DNA of 64,000 bases from Macquaria australasica (GCA_005408345.1 SEMN01001229.1:18261-82260); one strand, 5' to 3'. Counted from the first letter of the stretch, positions 39,701 through 52,415 are shown. A program made the numbers and translations. Notes: generated by a model from the letters alone, not told the origin.

Positions 39701-42700
39701 ACTAGAACGCGCACACACACACTGTTCAGCAAGCTGTTGCCTTTCCACCCTATTGTTAGCAAAGTTCCTTTTCCTGCAGTGTGTTGTTTCTAATTAGACC
39801 AAGACAGCCGGCTCTGCCTCATGTGAAGCACGCTCACACACACTCACATAAACACACAGGCCTTGCCAGGTGGCCGGCTTGCCCACAAGACTCACCCTTG
39901 AGAGTTGAGCCCATGGGAAGTCAAGCAAGCACAGGTGAACTGTGTGCAGCTCAGGCCAGAAAAGATTCTTTGTGCTTTGGATGCATGTGCAGATCGCGCC
40001 CTGTGGGTGAATTTAATTGTAGAAATTGTGAAGTTTCAATGCTACATTTTGCCTTTTTTTCTCACTTGCCTCATTTTGTTAACCATGTGACATCACATTT
40101 TATAGTAGAAGTCACTAGTCCCGTGAGTTGCATTATTCTGCTTGTTTTTTGGTTGGTTATTTTGAGTAAATATGAGACCGCTGTTGTAGTTGGGCTTTGG
40201 GGCTGCAGCAGAACTTACAGGAATAGTCCAGGGAATAGTTGGACATTTTGGGAAAAACGCTTATTCACTTTCTTGCAGAGAGTTAGATGAGGAGATCATT
40301 ATCTATATACTGTATCCCATATCCGTTAAATATGAAGTTACAGTCAGGAGATGGTTAGCTTAGCTTGGCATAAAGACTGGAAACAGGGGGAAACAGCTAG
40401 CCTGGTTCTCTCTAAAGGTAACAAATCTGCCTACCAGCACCAATAAAACTCCAAAAAACACATTATATCTTATTTGTTTAATCTTTATAAAAACTGTAAA
40501 AACAACAAATTGTGGTTCCCCGCGGGGCTAAGTGAGGGACTATTTCTTGGCCAGGCGCAGTAACTTCCTGGAGTCTCTGCTTGCCTGGCAACAATGAATG
40601 AAACCTGTTTTTTTTTTTTCAGTCATTTGATTTGTATGCCCCAAATGTTTTCTCTCTTTCAGGTAAGCAGGACTACAAAAAGACAAAGTCGGCCTTAAAG
40701 GCCACACAGCTGAAAGCGGAAGCAAAGAAGACTTCCTCTGGATTCAGGGTGAGACTGGCCTAGTCTTACTTCCTCTTGAGGACTACTGAAGTCTGTATCT
40801 GCATGTCTTCTATTATTTCTCCTTGCCTGTCTGTCTGCCAACCATCGTCTTTCCATTTGTCTGTCTGCCTGTTTGAGAGCGCGTCTCACTAGATCACTTT
40901 TCATATCCCAGAGTCTTAGCTCCCTTACAACTTACTGTAGGTCTTTTGGGAATGTAACAATATCTATCTACCTGAAATGATGTGATGTGGCCCCCTGCCT
41001 GTCCTTTCAAGATCAGTGTTGAAAACTAAGGAAGGAATGGGAGAGTTTACAATACTATATCATGTCTACAAAAAAAAAAAAAAAGAAGACGTAACACAGC
41101 TTTTTAACACATAGTGAATTCCTGGAAGGATTGAAACTCAAGGGTTTCCTTATTCTTTTAATGGTAATGGAGCAATGGAGAGGGACAAGGAGAGACATTG
41201 AGAGAGAGGTGGGGAAATATAACAAGCAGAAAAAAAAGTAATAAGAATGTGAAAAGATAGATGGAGTTGGGTAATGTGAAAGTAAAGGGATGTGAGGGCG
41301 TTGCTAGGATATAAAAGTGCATCTCTCTCTGTTGCTCTGTCACACTGCAGCGATTAGGAGCCGTTGTGCAGGCAAAGATGGATGACTCCACGTTTATCAC
41401 TCTGGCAAACGTGGCACCGCTGTTTATGCTTTTCCTCAATCAGTTGGCTTACCAATAAACAGTTTTACTATTTCAAGGTTTCTCCATATAGAGTAAGCCC
41501 TTGCCAGTGAAATACCTTGTGAATCTACCCTCATAGGTAGAATAATTCAAAACATAATTTAGACAGGTTCAATGTTTTCTTTTTTTTTGCATGCTTATTT
41601 TCTTTCGTGACATTGAAAATTGGTTCTGTTTACAGTACATCAAAAGCCAAAAGGCTTCACTTCCTCATTAAGCTTCAGTTGGCACGTAGTACACAGAGAT
41701 GAACAAATCATAGTGAGGATTAAACACTGGGTGAAATGGTCAGGTTTTAAAATATGCATCTCTTAGACACGCAAGGCCTCATTAAGCACGTCTTTAATCC
41801 AATTAGATTAGTCCATATCTTGAAATATTGATATGGCTTATGAATAATTCAGGTTTTTCACGCCCAAGACGAGTGGAATTTTCAGAGAGGTCGGATTAAA
41901 AATACCTCTGGGACGAGCATATTAAACTGACTTAGACCCTTTGGCCCCAAGTTCAATTGAAATTCAGCCCAAATGTAATGGATATTTGGTCACGCTTGCA
42001 TTCCCATCGAGTCCTTTTAGCGTTATATGATTTTTACACAGCTCTGTGATGACAGTAGAAAGCCCCCCGCTCTGTCCCTGAACCTTTGGTTGACAGAAAT
42101 GATTTGGCTGCAGTTTGCGTAGGCATGTTGCTGTGTGCAAAGAGTATCTCTTCTCTTCCCTTCTCTTCCTCCTTCTCCTCTCCCTCTTTCACCATGTCCC
42201 TGGTTGAGATGCTGGTCTCCGATGCAGCTGGCATCTCAGAAGGGCCAGCAGACATGCGGGCACAGAGAATCTGGCAGCTGCCAGGGCAGGCTGTCTTGGG
42301 GCTGTCCTAGTAGCAGGGCAGTCTGGGTAAATTGGCAGAGAAGAGGATGGAGAGACTCAGAAAGTGAAAGCGAGAGAGGGAGAACTTCTGTTCCCACAAC
42401 AGTGATCAGCTGTTGCGCTGCACAAAACGACCTCAGAAGTGGCGGAAACCAGCCACTTGTTGTATCTGTGCGTGTTCTTATATTGAGTCATGGTGTGTTT
42501 ACAGAAGTAGCTTGTTGTTGCCCGAATGCAAGTGTGGACACATTTCCTGCCTAGCTCCTTCACACTCTGGATGGCATGGGGTCACGACAGCAGAGATGAA
42601 GAACCTGCCAGGAAACCGTCTGCAGTCTCTCCTCATTTTGCCCAGAGAAGAAGAAGTGCCTTCGAAGTAGCTCCAGCACACTAGCTTGCAGCACAGGAAA

Positions 42701-45700
42701 CAAGCCTGCTGCCTTGTCTAATTGGCACACTAGCCTTCTGTTCAGTTCTGCACTGTTTTCCCTCGGTCTTATTTAGCCGATGAGCCTAGAAAGTTGGGGG
42801 GAAAAAATGCTTATGGAATTGGCAGAGGATGGAGGCTACAGATAATGACTCTGGGTATCTTCCAGCTGTCATTTGTGAATGTATGTTGTGAAAGACTATA
42901 TAGAATATGGTGTGTTCATACAAATATAACTTGAGTCATGTTTTGCCTTGGAAGGAGCTATTCTGATGAACAGGCACAGTAACTATTGATCACCATCCAC
43001 AGACATTGCTAATAAATTCTTGAGTGAAAAGTATCAGTATAAACCGTGAGGGATGCTGTAGCCTGATTCCAAACTGTAGCATCTGCTTCAGCTTCTCCCT
43101 GAAGCAGACTGGATCTGTTATCTGTGCTGGCCATTAGGTTTATGGGGCTCATTTACACTTTGGAGTTGGTTAGGAGCGTTGACAGATAGCACGTGGGAAT
43201 TTGTAGGTTTTATGGCCTTTTATGCCGGTTGATTTATAGTAAACTTTATGAAAAGACTCAATGAGTTGTGCTAGTGGTGATGAGACTCTTTCTGTTCCTT
43301 GAGATGTTTTGTGTATTTGTCCCTAAAGCATGTGGAAAGGGCAGGGTTGTATAAAAAAAAGAGTTTCACGTAAGGCCTATTTGTTTCAGTTGAGATAGTT
43401 AGCCGACAAAAAGTAGCTACATTTTAGTGCTGAAATGATTAGTCTATTATTTGATTAGTCGAATGAAAGAAATTGATATCAGGTAGTCATTTTAAGTCAT
43501 TTATCAAGCAAATATACCAAAAATTTGCTGGTTCTGTCTTCTCACATGTGAGGATTTTTTTTGTTTCTCTCTTTTATATGATTATTACTTCATTGTCTTT
43601 CTGTTTTTGACTATTGGTCGGACAAAACAAGCAATTTTAACATCTGGCTCTACTATTTACTATTTTCTGACATAGACATAATGATTTATCTAGAAAGAAA
43701 TGAAAATAATCATTATTTGCTGTCCTGGAAGGATATTAAATGAGTATAAAAGTATGAAGGATAGAAGATGTGTTTGCTGATTCCTGGACAAGAAAGTGTT
43801 ATGATATCAAGGTGGAAAGTCACCTTTTACAGCCACAAAGCAATAAAAAGAAAATCATCAGTAGCTTTTATTTAACTAGTCATGCAGTATAACCTAATGG
43901 CTGGTTATTTGTCGCTGTGACTTGTACAGATGAGACATGCTTACCAACCAGTGCCCAAATGCACCAGCAGTTGTTTGTAGCTCGTGTCTATCTGCCACCC
44001 ACATACAGCCACAAACACACTGAATCTGTCTTGCTTAGCACGTAGGCACATGCAGACTGACGTACGCATACACACACACACATATGCGCACACAAACAAA
44101 CCCAGGCGGAGAATAAAAGGCGGACCAGATGAGGGGATGTCTGCTGAGCTGTGGCTTGTCGCCAGGGTGACAGGGACCCAGCTCCCAGCATGCCGAGTGC
44201 GCTGCAGCTGCTGCCGGTGCTGAGAGAGCCACACGATGAAGATGATGATGTGCTTGGGCCCCATCCAGGGGTCTCCATCAGAATGTAGGCAGAGAGGCTG
44301 TGTGTTTGCGTCTGAGTGTGTGTGTGTGTGTGTGTGTATGTGTGTGCGCGCGCAGAATAAATGTGTTTGTGAGACAAGACAAGAGTCAACACAGTGGGCC
44401 ACTCTACTCAAAAACAATGATCTCAATCAAGTGCCGGTGCTTTCAACAACTCAAGTGTTTTCACCAAAACCCCTCCAGCTTGTTTTCATAGACAAGTCAC
44501 TGTAACCAGCTGTTCTCTTTCTCTCTGAAACCTGAAGCAAAGAAAGGAAAAAAAACCAAAACAAAAAACCTGGATTGCAATTCCGTGGGTCGTTTTGTTT
44601 CAGCGGCGATTCAACGAAGTGCTTACCTGCATCAGAAGCACACAGTTTTCTTTGCGATACTGTCATCGGAATTACAAACGCTTTGACATGTTTTTCAAAG
44701 CTGTGAGAGAACACAAGAAAAAGAAGAAAACAATCAAGCCTCTGTGATTTGATAACAGTTCTCTTTTCTCCGAGGCCTAGGCAAAATAGAAAAGTAAATC
44801 AAGCGGTGGGAGCCTGGCGGTTAATATATGAAACTAAAGTGCATGAAATTTAAAAGTTTTCCAATTAAGCAAGGACTTAAAGCTGTTTGGAGGCTGCCGG
44901 GATGTAGATAAATGTGGGCTGAGGCTAATGAAGACCAATGCCGCTGATGACTAGGCACTACAACATGTACACAGATAGCTGTGGATGCTGTGATGCCTTT
45001 TAATTGTCACCCCCACACCCTTCGTCAGAGAGGAATTATTATTAGCCCCCCACCACCCCTCGTTTGTGCCGAGCCTTATCTCTCACTTGTTTTCTCTCTC
45101 GTTCTCACTCTTGTTTTTCATTCTGTCTTTTCTGTCTGCAGTTTGGCCAGTGGGTTGAATTTGCAGCCCTCTCTGTGTGTGCGTGCTACGTATGGCAATT
45201 ACTGAACTGATTCTGTTTTCTCAAATTGTCATTCATATTATTTTTGTTTGCTTCTGTTTGTTATTTTTCTTTTTTTTTCTTTTTATAACGTCTGTCATGA
45301 TTTCTTTCAGTTCAGACTTGTTTGCTGCTTACCTGTTTGTCATTTTCCCTCACTGTAACCTTGTATCACCCCCAGCCTGTCACTCATGAATATACGGCAT
45401 AATTGGGACATTGCAAACTGATTTAGTTTGACATGGTTCAGGTAGTTTTCCCCCATAGTGTCTTAAAGAATCCATAAATAGAAGAATAAGATATCTGCAA
45501 AAATTGGAATCACATGTTATGAATGGATTATGAATTCACTTGTCACGTCACCTTTTGTTGTTGTGGCCCAGTTTGCATGTAAAAAACTAATTTCCATGTT
45601 CAAATCAAATATTTCTTTTTGAATAACCCCCAATCAGACTGTACTCCACATTCTTTTAAAGCTCTCCAAGCTCTCCAGTGTTGATTAGAAAGTTTGCTGC

Positions 45701-47551
45701 TAATGAGTTCTCTTGATAAAGAATAACTGGCATTGTTCAATACTCTGAGTGGCCCTAATGAAACTCCAGCTGATGAAGATTGTAATCGAGCGAGCGCCAC
45801 ATAATGAACGAGCGCTCCAAATTCCCATTTTCAAGTTGAATGCCACTCCTCTGGAAAGCCTCAATTTGTTTGACAATTAACCAATAGAAAATCTAAAAAA
45901 AAAAAATAGGCCATTTTGTTGAAGAAACTTTAACTTCTCAGTTTAAGTGGCAGGAGAACAGTGGAGACTGGTTGCAGATAGAATAGATTATATTACTGCA
46001 GTCACTCGGTTTCTGAAATGTGATACTGTACATTTTGAAAGTTTCTTTTTTTTCTTGGATGTGGCTCCAGTTTTACTCCACAGTATGTTTCCAATTAATC
46101 TCTTTACATCAAGAGAAAACCTGAAACAAATCAATGCTTCATTCTTCAATTTTTATTGTTTTTGGAAAAGTGTCCCAACCCTGGCAGCTTAACCTAACAT
46201 TAGCCCTGACACAGTGTGGTTAGTGGAGGTACTGTAGCTTGATGTAAATATATACAATAAAACATTTATGCTATTATAAATGACGTAATTTCACTGCAGT
46301 ATATTTACCGTCAGTGTCGCCTGACTCCTGCTTTCATTTTATCAGGTAACGATTTCCCACAGTGAATCTCTGAGTGTTTGTGTCATTAATGTGCAAATGG
46401 GTCCATCGGAGTTAGAACACCTACTGTGGGGATCTGGTTTACTTTTAAAGAGTCAGAAACCATTTCTACACAAATGCAGGTACATTTCAAAACACAACCG
46501 TTTGTCTGTTTTGGCCTTCCAGCACTAAGCTTGTGTTTTCCAACGCTGTAAAGAAAGCGCTTCAGTGTGGAAAGCTTTAAAAGCACCAGTCTTGGGTTAT
46601 TGTGGAGACAGGAAACTGACTGCAGTATTAAATATTAGGATTTGATTAAAGTTGGATTGATTGAGGTCTTAATGCAGCAATTCAAGGATTACAATTACAG
46701 AATAGTCAGTATTTGTTACTGTGCGGTCATCTAACCACTGAAACAGGAAGATAAGTCAGTGACGATGCCTGTATGGTGTGATCAGCTGTAATAAAACACA
46801 AAATATGTGATTGCAAATAAAGTCGGATGCCAAACAAAGATGTACCCACCAAAGACCAAGCAATGTACCACAGTGTTTGTCTGCTTCTGAAGTAAAAGAA
46901 CATAGGACATTTAGACAGATTTCTGTTTAGATTGCTCAACGTGTGGACAGAAAATGTTTAATTCTGTTTTCCTCTTTCCCTGCAATAGTCTAGACCAGGC
47001 TTCATTTTATTTGAACAGGTTACATCTTTGTATTAAGACAGATTTTCACTTTAATGGCTGGAATGAAAGTGTGATGATTGACAGTCCTATAATTACATTT
47101 GTTTTTAAAAGCGCATTCACAAATTACAGTTAAAATATTTAATATTTGCTTTGTACTTTTCAAAACAAGCTAATAAACACTATATTCTTACACACACAGA
47201 CTGATAAAAAAAAGTCTATTAGGAATGCAGCGAATTTAGATGAAAAGAGAGACAGTAGGGACTTGGCAAATATAGACATAACAAAACAAATAAATAAGCA
47301 CAATAATTACAGAACCATGCAAATACATTCAAACAAAGCAGAGCTGCTCCTATGCGTAAAGACAGACAAGGGGATCAGGCAGATATATAAATAGTTCAAC
47401 AGAAGAACACAATATCTTAAAACCGTCTCTCTTTCCTTCTCAGGATGCATTCCTGGTCATCGCAGCAATCCTGTTCTTTGTCCTGTGTGTCTACGCTTTC
47501 TTCTACCTCAACCTGAGTACCGAGATTAACCTGGATGTGGATGTGGATTAA
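30735..47551 (+). CDS. triqk: TRIQK, triple QxxK/R motif-containing protein (spliced, 84 aa)
   Basis: Three exons join in frame: 30735-30795, 40663-40748 and 47444-47551 (TAA at 47549). The protein starts MGKKDASATRLPVDQYRK and carries three directly adjacent QxxK motifs at residues 15-18 (QYRK), 19-22 (QIGK) and 23-26 (QDYK), which define the family. A basic Lys/Ala-rich segment (22-49) is followed by one hydrophobic helix (about 52-71, ending YAFFYLNL) and a short acidic tail (DVDVD). This matches vertebrate TRIQK (86 aa in human) in length and layout. TRIQK is a small, broadly conserved single-pass membrane protein reported at the endoplasmic reticulum; its molecular role is poorly known. 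The start is fixed by the family N-terminus; the ATG is 14 bases into its exon. The coding exons spread over 17 kb and look intact. Confidence 0.96.
30810..31085 (-). repeat. Diverged interspersed repeat (ATTAATCGATTAATC-type family)
   Basis: GGTTAATCAATTTGTTGATC, AAACGATTTATAGTTTAATC and AAAAAGATAATTCATATATT read as a degraded copy of a common fish repeat rich in GATTAATCGATTAAT words. A related copy lies at about 43425-43760. Strand and ends are uncertain. Confidence 0.45.
36157..36272. repeat. 23-bp perfect inverted repeat with 70-bp loop
   Basis: 36157-36179 is the exact reverse complement of 36250-36272; the core is AATGAATCGTTAATGAGT. The loop is unique DNA containing GATGATGATGACG. 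This could be a degraded palindromic MITE. Confidence 0.85.
39480..39720 (-). repeat. Interspersed repeat fragment with degenerate CCTAACC arrays
   Basis: TTTAACTTAACTTTAACCTA, then TCTCACAAAGATAGAAATAC, then a short (CA)n tract. This order (reversed) is a familiar fish repeat combining TTAGG-like degenerate sequence with a TATCTTTGTGAG block and a (TG)n tract. Confidence 0.5.
40213..40595 (+). repeat. Interspersed teleost repeat close to a TRIQK splice acceptor
   Basis: GGACATTTTGGGAAAAACGC, GAGAGTTAGATGAGGAGATC, GGTTAGCTTAGCTTGGCATA, GACTGGAAACAGGGGGAAAC and ACTATTTCTTGGCCAGGCGC follow the order of a very abundant fish repeat. A diverged copy is at 3293-3860. It ends about 70 bp before the exon at 40663. 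Confidence 0.8.
40663..40748 (+). CDS. triqk: TRIQK coding exon b
   Basis: Acceptor TCTCTCTTTCAG, donor AGG|GTGAGA. Enters in phase 1, completing Gly21, and leaves in phase 0. Encodes residues 22-49, beginning KQDYKKTK and ending TSSGFR. The second QxxK motif spans the preceding intron. Confidence 0.95.
40749..47443 (+). other. TRIQK intron 3 (6.7 kb)
   Basis: Bounded by GTGAGA and CTTTCCTTCTCAG. Contains a poly-A tract near 41070, a diverged repeat at about 43425-43760, a (GT)n stretch near 44316-44345 and unique-looking AT-rich islands at 41760-42010, 44760-44960 and 45600-45880. No other gene is supported. Confidence 0.75.
43425..43760 (+). repeat. Diverged interspersed repeat (GATTAATCGA-type family)
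   Basis: GTGCTGAAATGATTAGTCTA, ATTTGATTAGTCGAATG, GGTCGGACAAAACAAGCAAT and GAAAATAATCATTATTTGCT follow the order of a common fish repeat containing TTGCTTGTTTTGTCCGACC. About 330 bp, strongly diverged. Confidence 0.55.
47444..47551 (+). CDS. triqk: TRIQK terminal coding exon
   Basis: Acceptor CCTTCTCAG; enters in phase 0. Encodes DAFLVIAAILFFVLCVYAFF, YLNLSTEIN and the acidic end, then TAA at 47549-47551. It holds the whole transmembrane helix. Confidence 0.96.
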   Translation, partial: DAFLVIAAILFFVLCVYAFFYLNLSTEINLDVDVD

Positions 47552-49500
47552 TAAGAGGTGGACAGTGTGCCGACAACTTTCTTGTCTCTGCACTTCACAC
47601 ACGAGGACGAGAGTGGGATGAAGAATGAATACATAAAGTTAAATGACTGTGCCCTAATGGCCACGGTGGTGTCCTGTGTTTGGTTTGGGGCTGGTCGACA
47701 GCAGTCTGTTAGCCTTTTTACACACTTTTGGTGACAGAGTGACAATGAACTGCCTCTTCAGGAGAAATGGCACAATGCATCAAATAACTCAAGTCTGGCC
47801 ATTTTTGAAATTTGTATAGTTTTGTATCTAGACACTAAATTTCCTATTTCCCTTTATTTTCTTCATGGGAACACGTGATGCAATTGTAATCATTATTATT
47901 CTGACATTTATTATACTGTGGTTCTACATCCATAAATGTTAGTTTATTCTTTTTCCCCCCTGAGCCTAGACCTGAGAGTGTAGCTTTGATTCCCCTTTTC
48001 CTAAAAAAGTCAGTGACCAAAAGCAAAATCTACCTGCTTCTTTTTACACAAGTCTTCCAAACTGCAGTCGAGACCAAGCTCTGTTAATCATATTCCGCGG
48101 AGTCACGTCCCACTGTTGTCTCCACTAATAGGAAAATGTAAATCTCCTGCTGAACCTCTCGTCACATGGAGGCAAACACTTGCCTCAGATTCCAGTGCAC
48201 AAACTCTCTCCTCCCGGATATCTGGAGATCACAAAGTGTGAGATTAGAATCCACAAAGCCTTCGTCCTGATTGAACATGTGTGCAGAATACAGAACAACA
48301 CATTGTACCTGCCGCACATACATGCAGCACGGAGACAGCAATATGATCCTGCTCTTTCATTTGAATGTAAATTACAGAGATGAATGATGACTGAATAGAG
48401 GTGAAACCACATGCTTCTCATAAGGACCATGATAATTTTCCTTCTTGTCAGATGTATGTGTTGTTGTGATGTGTCTCTATAGAAAGGAATATGAAGGTTT
48501 GTCAAAGCCTTTTTATCCCACTGATCTCACTTAACTCTATGTGCACTCGTACTGCTAGGTACAAGGACTGACCTATTCAGTCCAGGTGCTTCAGCTGTTT
48601 GAAGTATTCTTTGCAGAGTCAGGGGACATTTTGTTTTTGTTTGAAACTGCACATTTCTTTTCATATTATCACTTTCTATTCCATGTTTTTCTCAACACAC
48701 ATCAACCCTAACTAGCAATAGGAATACTGTTGTCTATGAGGCATTTCATGCTTGAAATGACTCTTTCATATTAGTGCGATGCATAAAAGGCCAATACCAA
48801 ATACACAAGAGGCCTCGTGACATCTTTCATTTTTTTCCCCCACTGAGTCTCTTTATTTAAAACAAGTCTTATGTCTTTGTCTGACTGTGTTCTGTTCGTG
48901 ACATGGTTCTCGAAATGTGAGACAGATTTTGAGTTTTTCTCCCATGACCCCCCCCGACCTCTAGTAAAAGACTACATGTCCAAGAAACCATTATGATAAG
49001 CATGCACCCGCACCCTCACCCAGTGGCTTTTATCTTGGGCCGGTCCTGACCCCCCTCCTCCACCTCTGTGGCTCACTCACATGTGTAACAACAATAGAGA
49101 GCCCGACCTAATAGACCTTCATACATGACACCTGTTATCTAAGAGGTCACCATTACCAACTACTGACATTAGCACAATGGAAAGGATCTGGCTGCTCAAC
49201 CTATTTATTTAGACCCATGTTTGGCAAGATGAGATGCAGGCTATTTTTCACAATAGTGTAATTGTTAGTGGTATTATTAAATCAGCTTGCATGGTATATA
49301 AACATTTTACGGTTTGCTTTGCCATTTTGATTCTGTTACCGGATACTGTGTGATATATTATGAATTATTTTTCTGTTTCTTTTGTGAAATTGCTTTTAAA
49401 ATCAAGCTCATGTATCTCTTTGTAAGGAAATATAAATAATGCATATTGTGAAATAAGATAAAACCTTTTCAGTTTTCAATAAACGCATTTGAATGAATGT
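47552..49500 (+). other. triqk: TRIQK 3'UTR
   Basis: About 1.9 kb without long frames after the TAA, reaching a canonical poly-A signal at 49478. It includes AU-rich words (CTATTTATTTAG near 49200). The extent is inferred from the first convincing signal. Confidence 0.7.
49478..49483 (+). terminator. Poly-A signal AATAAA of TRIQK
   Basis: AATAAA in TTTTCAATAAACGC, followed within 20-30 bases by TGAATGTCAG and TG-rich sequence. Confidence 0.7.
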
Positions 49501-51023
49501 CAGCTTCTGGCTACATGACATTAGAGAAAATGAGCATGTTGTATAAATTTCTGGGTTTTCAGCTTTTAAAACTGAACCCTTTATCTAATGACTCTAATGC
49601 AGACAGAGAAGGAGCCATGAGCATCAACAGCCAGCAGTATTAGATTTTATCAAATGCTTCAACATATCTAAGCCCATTTATGTTGCAAAGTTATTTCTGT
49701 AATTGCAAATATTAAACAATATAAAGTAAGTGTTCCATTTAAACATAATAGCAGCGGATCAGGCAATGTATACTTTAGGTAACACCTTGACATTATCTTA
49801 ACTACCAGTAATGTTTTATACTTCTTTACCCCTGAAGGTTTATATTTAGCTGTTAAATGCAGGTGTAGTCGTTACTTTGAGTCTTAAAAGTTAATGAATA
49901 AAAAAATTCTAGTGTCGATTTACTTTGATGGGGTATAAGCTTGCCATTATTTCTCTTCGATCGCTTCAATTCCAAGCTATAAACAACAGTGTTCTATCAG
50001 TAATGGGTTATTAAATTGTATTGATTATAGTAATGTCTTCATTGGTCTACATACCATGTCATGGCCTTTCGTTAATAAGAACACGGCTGCTTGTGTGTCA
50101 ACAAGTGTAACTGTGAGGATGTTGACACAGGATGCCCTCAGTGATTTTCACTGTTGCTCTGGACTCAAAATACACACAGCAGTTAATCCACAACAATGAC
50201 AAAAGGACATCAGTGTGACGTCAGTACGTGTCATGTGACATATCTCTGCTAATTGTCGGTGTTTCACTGACGTCTGTGCACTGCAAGTCAAACACGTGAA
50301 ATTAATCAGGCAGTAGCGTTGTATGAGCGTTTAGCATGACCTTAACAGCGTTCCACAGGAGCTGAATGCACTGAAGCTTTACCTACCATCCTGTGACAAA
50401 TGAGCTAGACGCCGCGCGTCCAAATCCTGCTCATTAGTCATGTGAGGTATGTCACCAAGAGTAATTATACTTAGCCCGAAACTTGCATATGCAACAACAC
50501 ACACGCACCCACATACAATATGTAATATTGCTGCACTTTCCCACACTTTAGGCAGTAGGAAACATTCTCATACATGCATGGCTGTTTACCGAGACATGAA
50601 TCATAATTATGACCGCTGGTGAACCCGACACTGCACATTTGGAGCATGCTAGGTTTGGCTCTCATGGTATTTGCTTTAGACATAAACAAACACGTGCATT
50701 ATGTCACATTTTCTGTCCGTACCATGACATCATGTGAACATAAATGCACATTGACCTCAGTGCATTTTCTGTTTCGTTTCTAAGATGGCGTTTATGTCTG
50801 TTTTGGGGCTTTTTGTGTGTCTGTGTGTGTGTGTGTGTGTGTGCTTGTGTGTATGTGAGCAGCCGCCTTTCTCCTGAGTGGGTACTTGTGTGTGTATGTG
50901 TATTTTCAGTATTCAGCACCGTGCCTGTGGCCATGCTCCAGTGGAGCGCTCAGTCTCTCTGACGGACCGGTGAGAAGTGAGGAGGGTCAGTCCCGCCAGG
51001 AGCTCATTTAGTCCCTATCTCTA

Positions 51024-51024
<1 letters not shown>

Positions 51025-51072
<48 letters not shown>

Positions 51073-51102
51073 CTCTACAAGTCTGACAGGGAGACTCATC
51101 GC

Positions 51103-51179
<77 letters not shown>
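51025..51179. repeat. Compound (CA)n - (TC)n - (AC)n microsatellite
   Basis: (CA)n at 51025-51070, a 34-bp unique gap, (TC)n at 51105-51160, then (AC)n at 51161-51179. Confidence 0.97.
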
Positions 51180-52410
51180 GACACACTGCTGTGCTCCCAT
51201 TAGGGAGATATAGTGAGAAGACAGGACTGATGATGCATGTCACAAAGTGCTACTGCTAGTCTCACACATAATGTCTCCTCCCTCTTTCTCTCTCCTCACC
51301 TTCCCCCTTTTTTCTTCCCCCCTCTCATTGATTTGCCGCTTTACTGCATTACTTTAGCTGCTTCTGCAGTTCTGCTTAAAAATTAAAATATGTAGATTTA
51401 TATCATGTAGGGGACTTTGGTGCATACATCCAGAGTCAGAGGGTCATAATGACACAAAGACATAAAAGCTCAAATTTCTCTTTGACTGTGAGTGGTGTGT
51501 TGCATATTTGAAAGCTGTAACTATCAAATAACTTTCAAGTAGTATATTATTCTTTATGCAGTGAGTGATGTAGAATATTATTGTGTAGTGCAAATGTGTG
51601 GTTGTTAGTCTGCTATTCAGAGTTCTGCATTGTTTTTCATACAGGTCTTTGTCCTACAAATCATCTTCCTACCTATTTACCACATTACCAGACTGCAGGT
51701 ATCGGCAGACTTAAATGTGAAAAACAAACATGACCATGGCATCGCTGAACTTGACAGAAACTCTTTGGTGTTTAATTCTCTGCCGACCTCTGTTGCCTGT
51801 GCGTCTGATATGAATGCATTAGCAGGATTGCGCTGTGCGGTGGATTAGAAACTCCCCTGTGCTTTGTGAGGTGTGTGGTAATGCCAGACTTAGTGGATTC
51901 TGCTGCGAATCACATCCTCCCATCGCCGTCTTAATCCCTGATGCGCTGCCTAATGACACAGAGACCAAAGAACTCAGCGGGAGAGCAGAGAAAGGCAGGG
52001 AGGGCAGGGAGAAAGTGACAGTAAAGTTGCGAAGACTCAAAAGTAGTTAGAGGTCTGACAGACGTTTGATAGAAAACTCTGACTTACTCTTACTGACTGA
52101 CACTAAAGACATCGCTGATCTGTCTCTACTGTGATATAATATTTGTGATTTGAAGGAAATGTGCATGTGCAGCTTTTTTTTCCTTTTTTTTGTGTCTGTG
52201 TGTGTGTGTGTTTGTGTGTGTGTGTTTACAACTGCTGCATCCATAATCAGTGTGTCATGAGCGGATAGGGCAGGTGCTCAACAGGTGTGCTCTCTGATAC
52301 CAATCCCTCTCCATTTGCCTGTCTGTCCCTCCATGTTTGCTCACACTCATTGTGTTCTTCATAGAGGAACACCTGGGCTCTGCTGTACCTGGGCTTGTTG
52401 CCCAGTCTCT

Positions 52411-52415
<5 letters not shown>

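Larger units (their letters stand above)
30796..40662 (+). other. TRIQK intron 2 (9.9 kb)
   Basis: Bounded by GTGAGT and TTTCTCTCTTTCAG. Holds an old repeat at about 30810-31085, a short perfect inverted repeat at 36157-36272, a CCTAACC-like repeat fragment at about 39480-39720 and a fish interspersed repeat at about 40213-40595. Open frames inside (for example 32224-32421, 33669-34112, 34741-35013, 39781-40290) show no recognisable product. Confidence 0.75.

Noticed and set aside
39781..40290. 169-codon open frame on the + strand
   Set aside because: Runs from a His/Thr-rich CA repeat into an interspersed repeat; not a gene.
43941..44426. Overlapping 161- and 134-codon open frames on the - strand
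   Set aside because: They depend on dinucleotide repeats (Thr-His and Cys-Val runs); the rest matches nothing I recognise and has no splice or promoter context.
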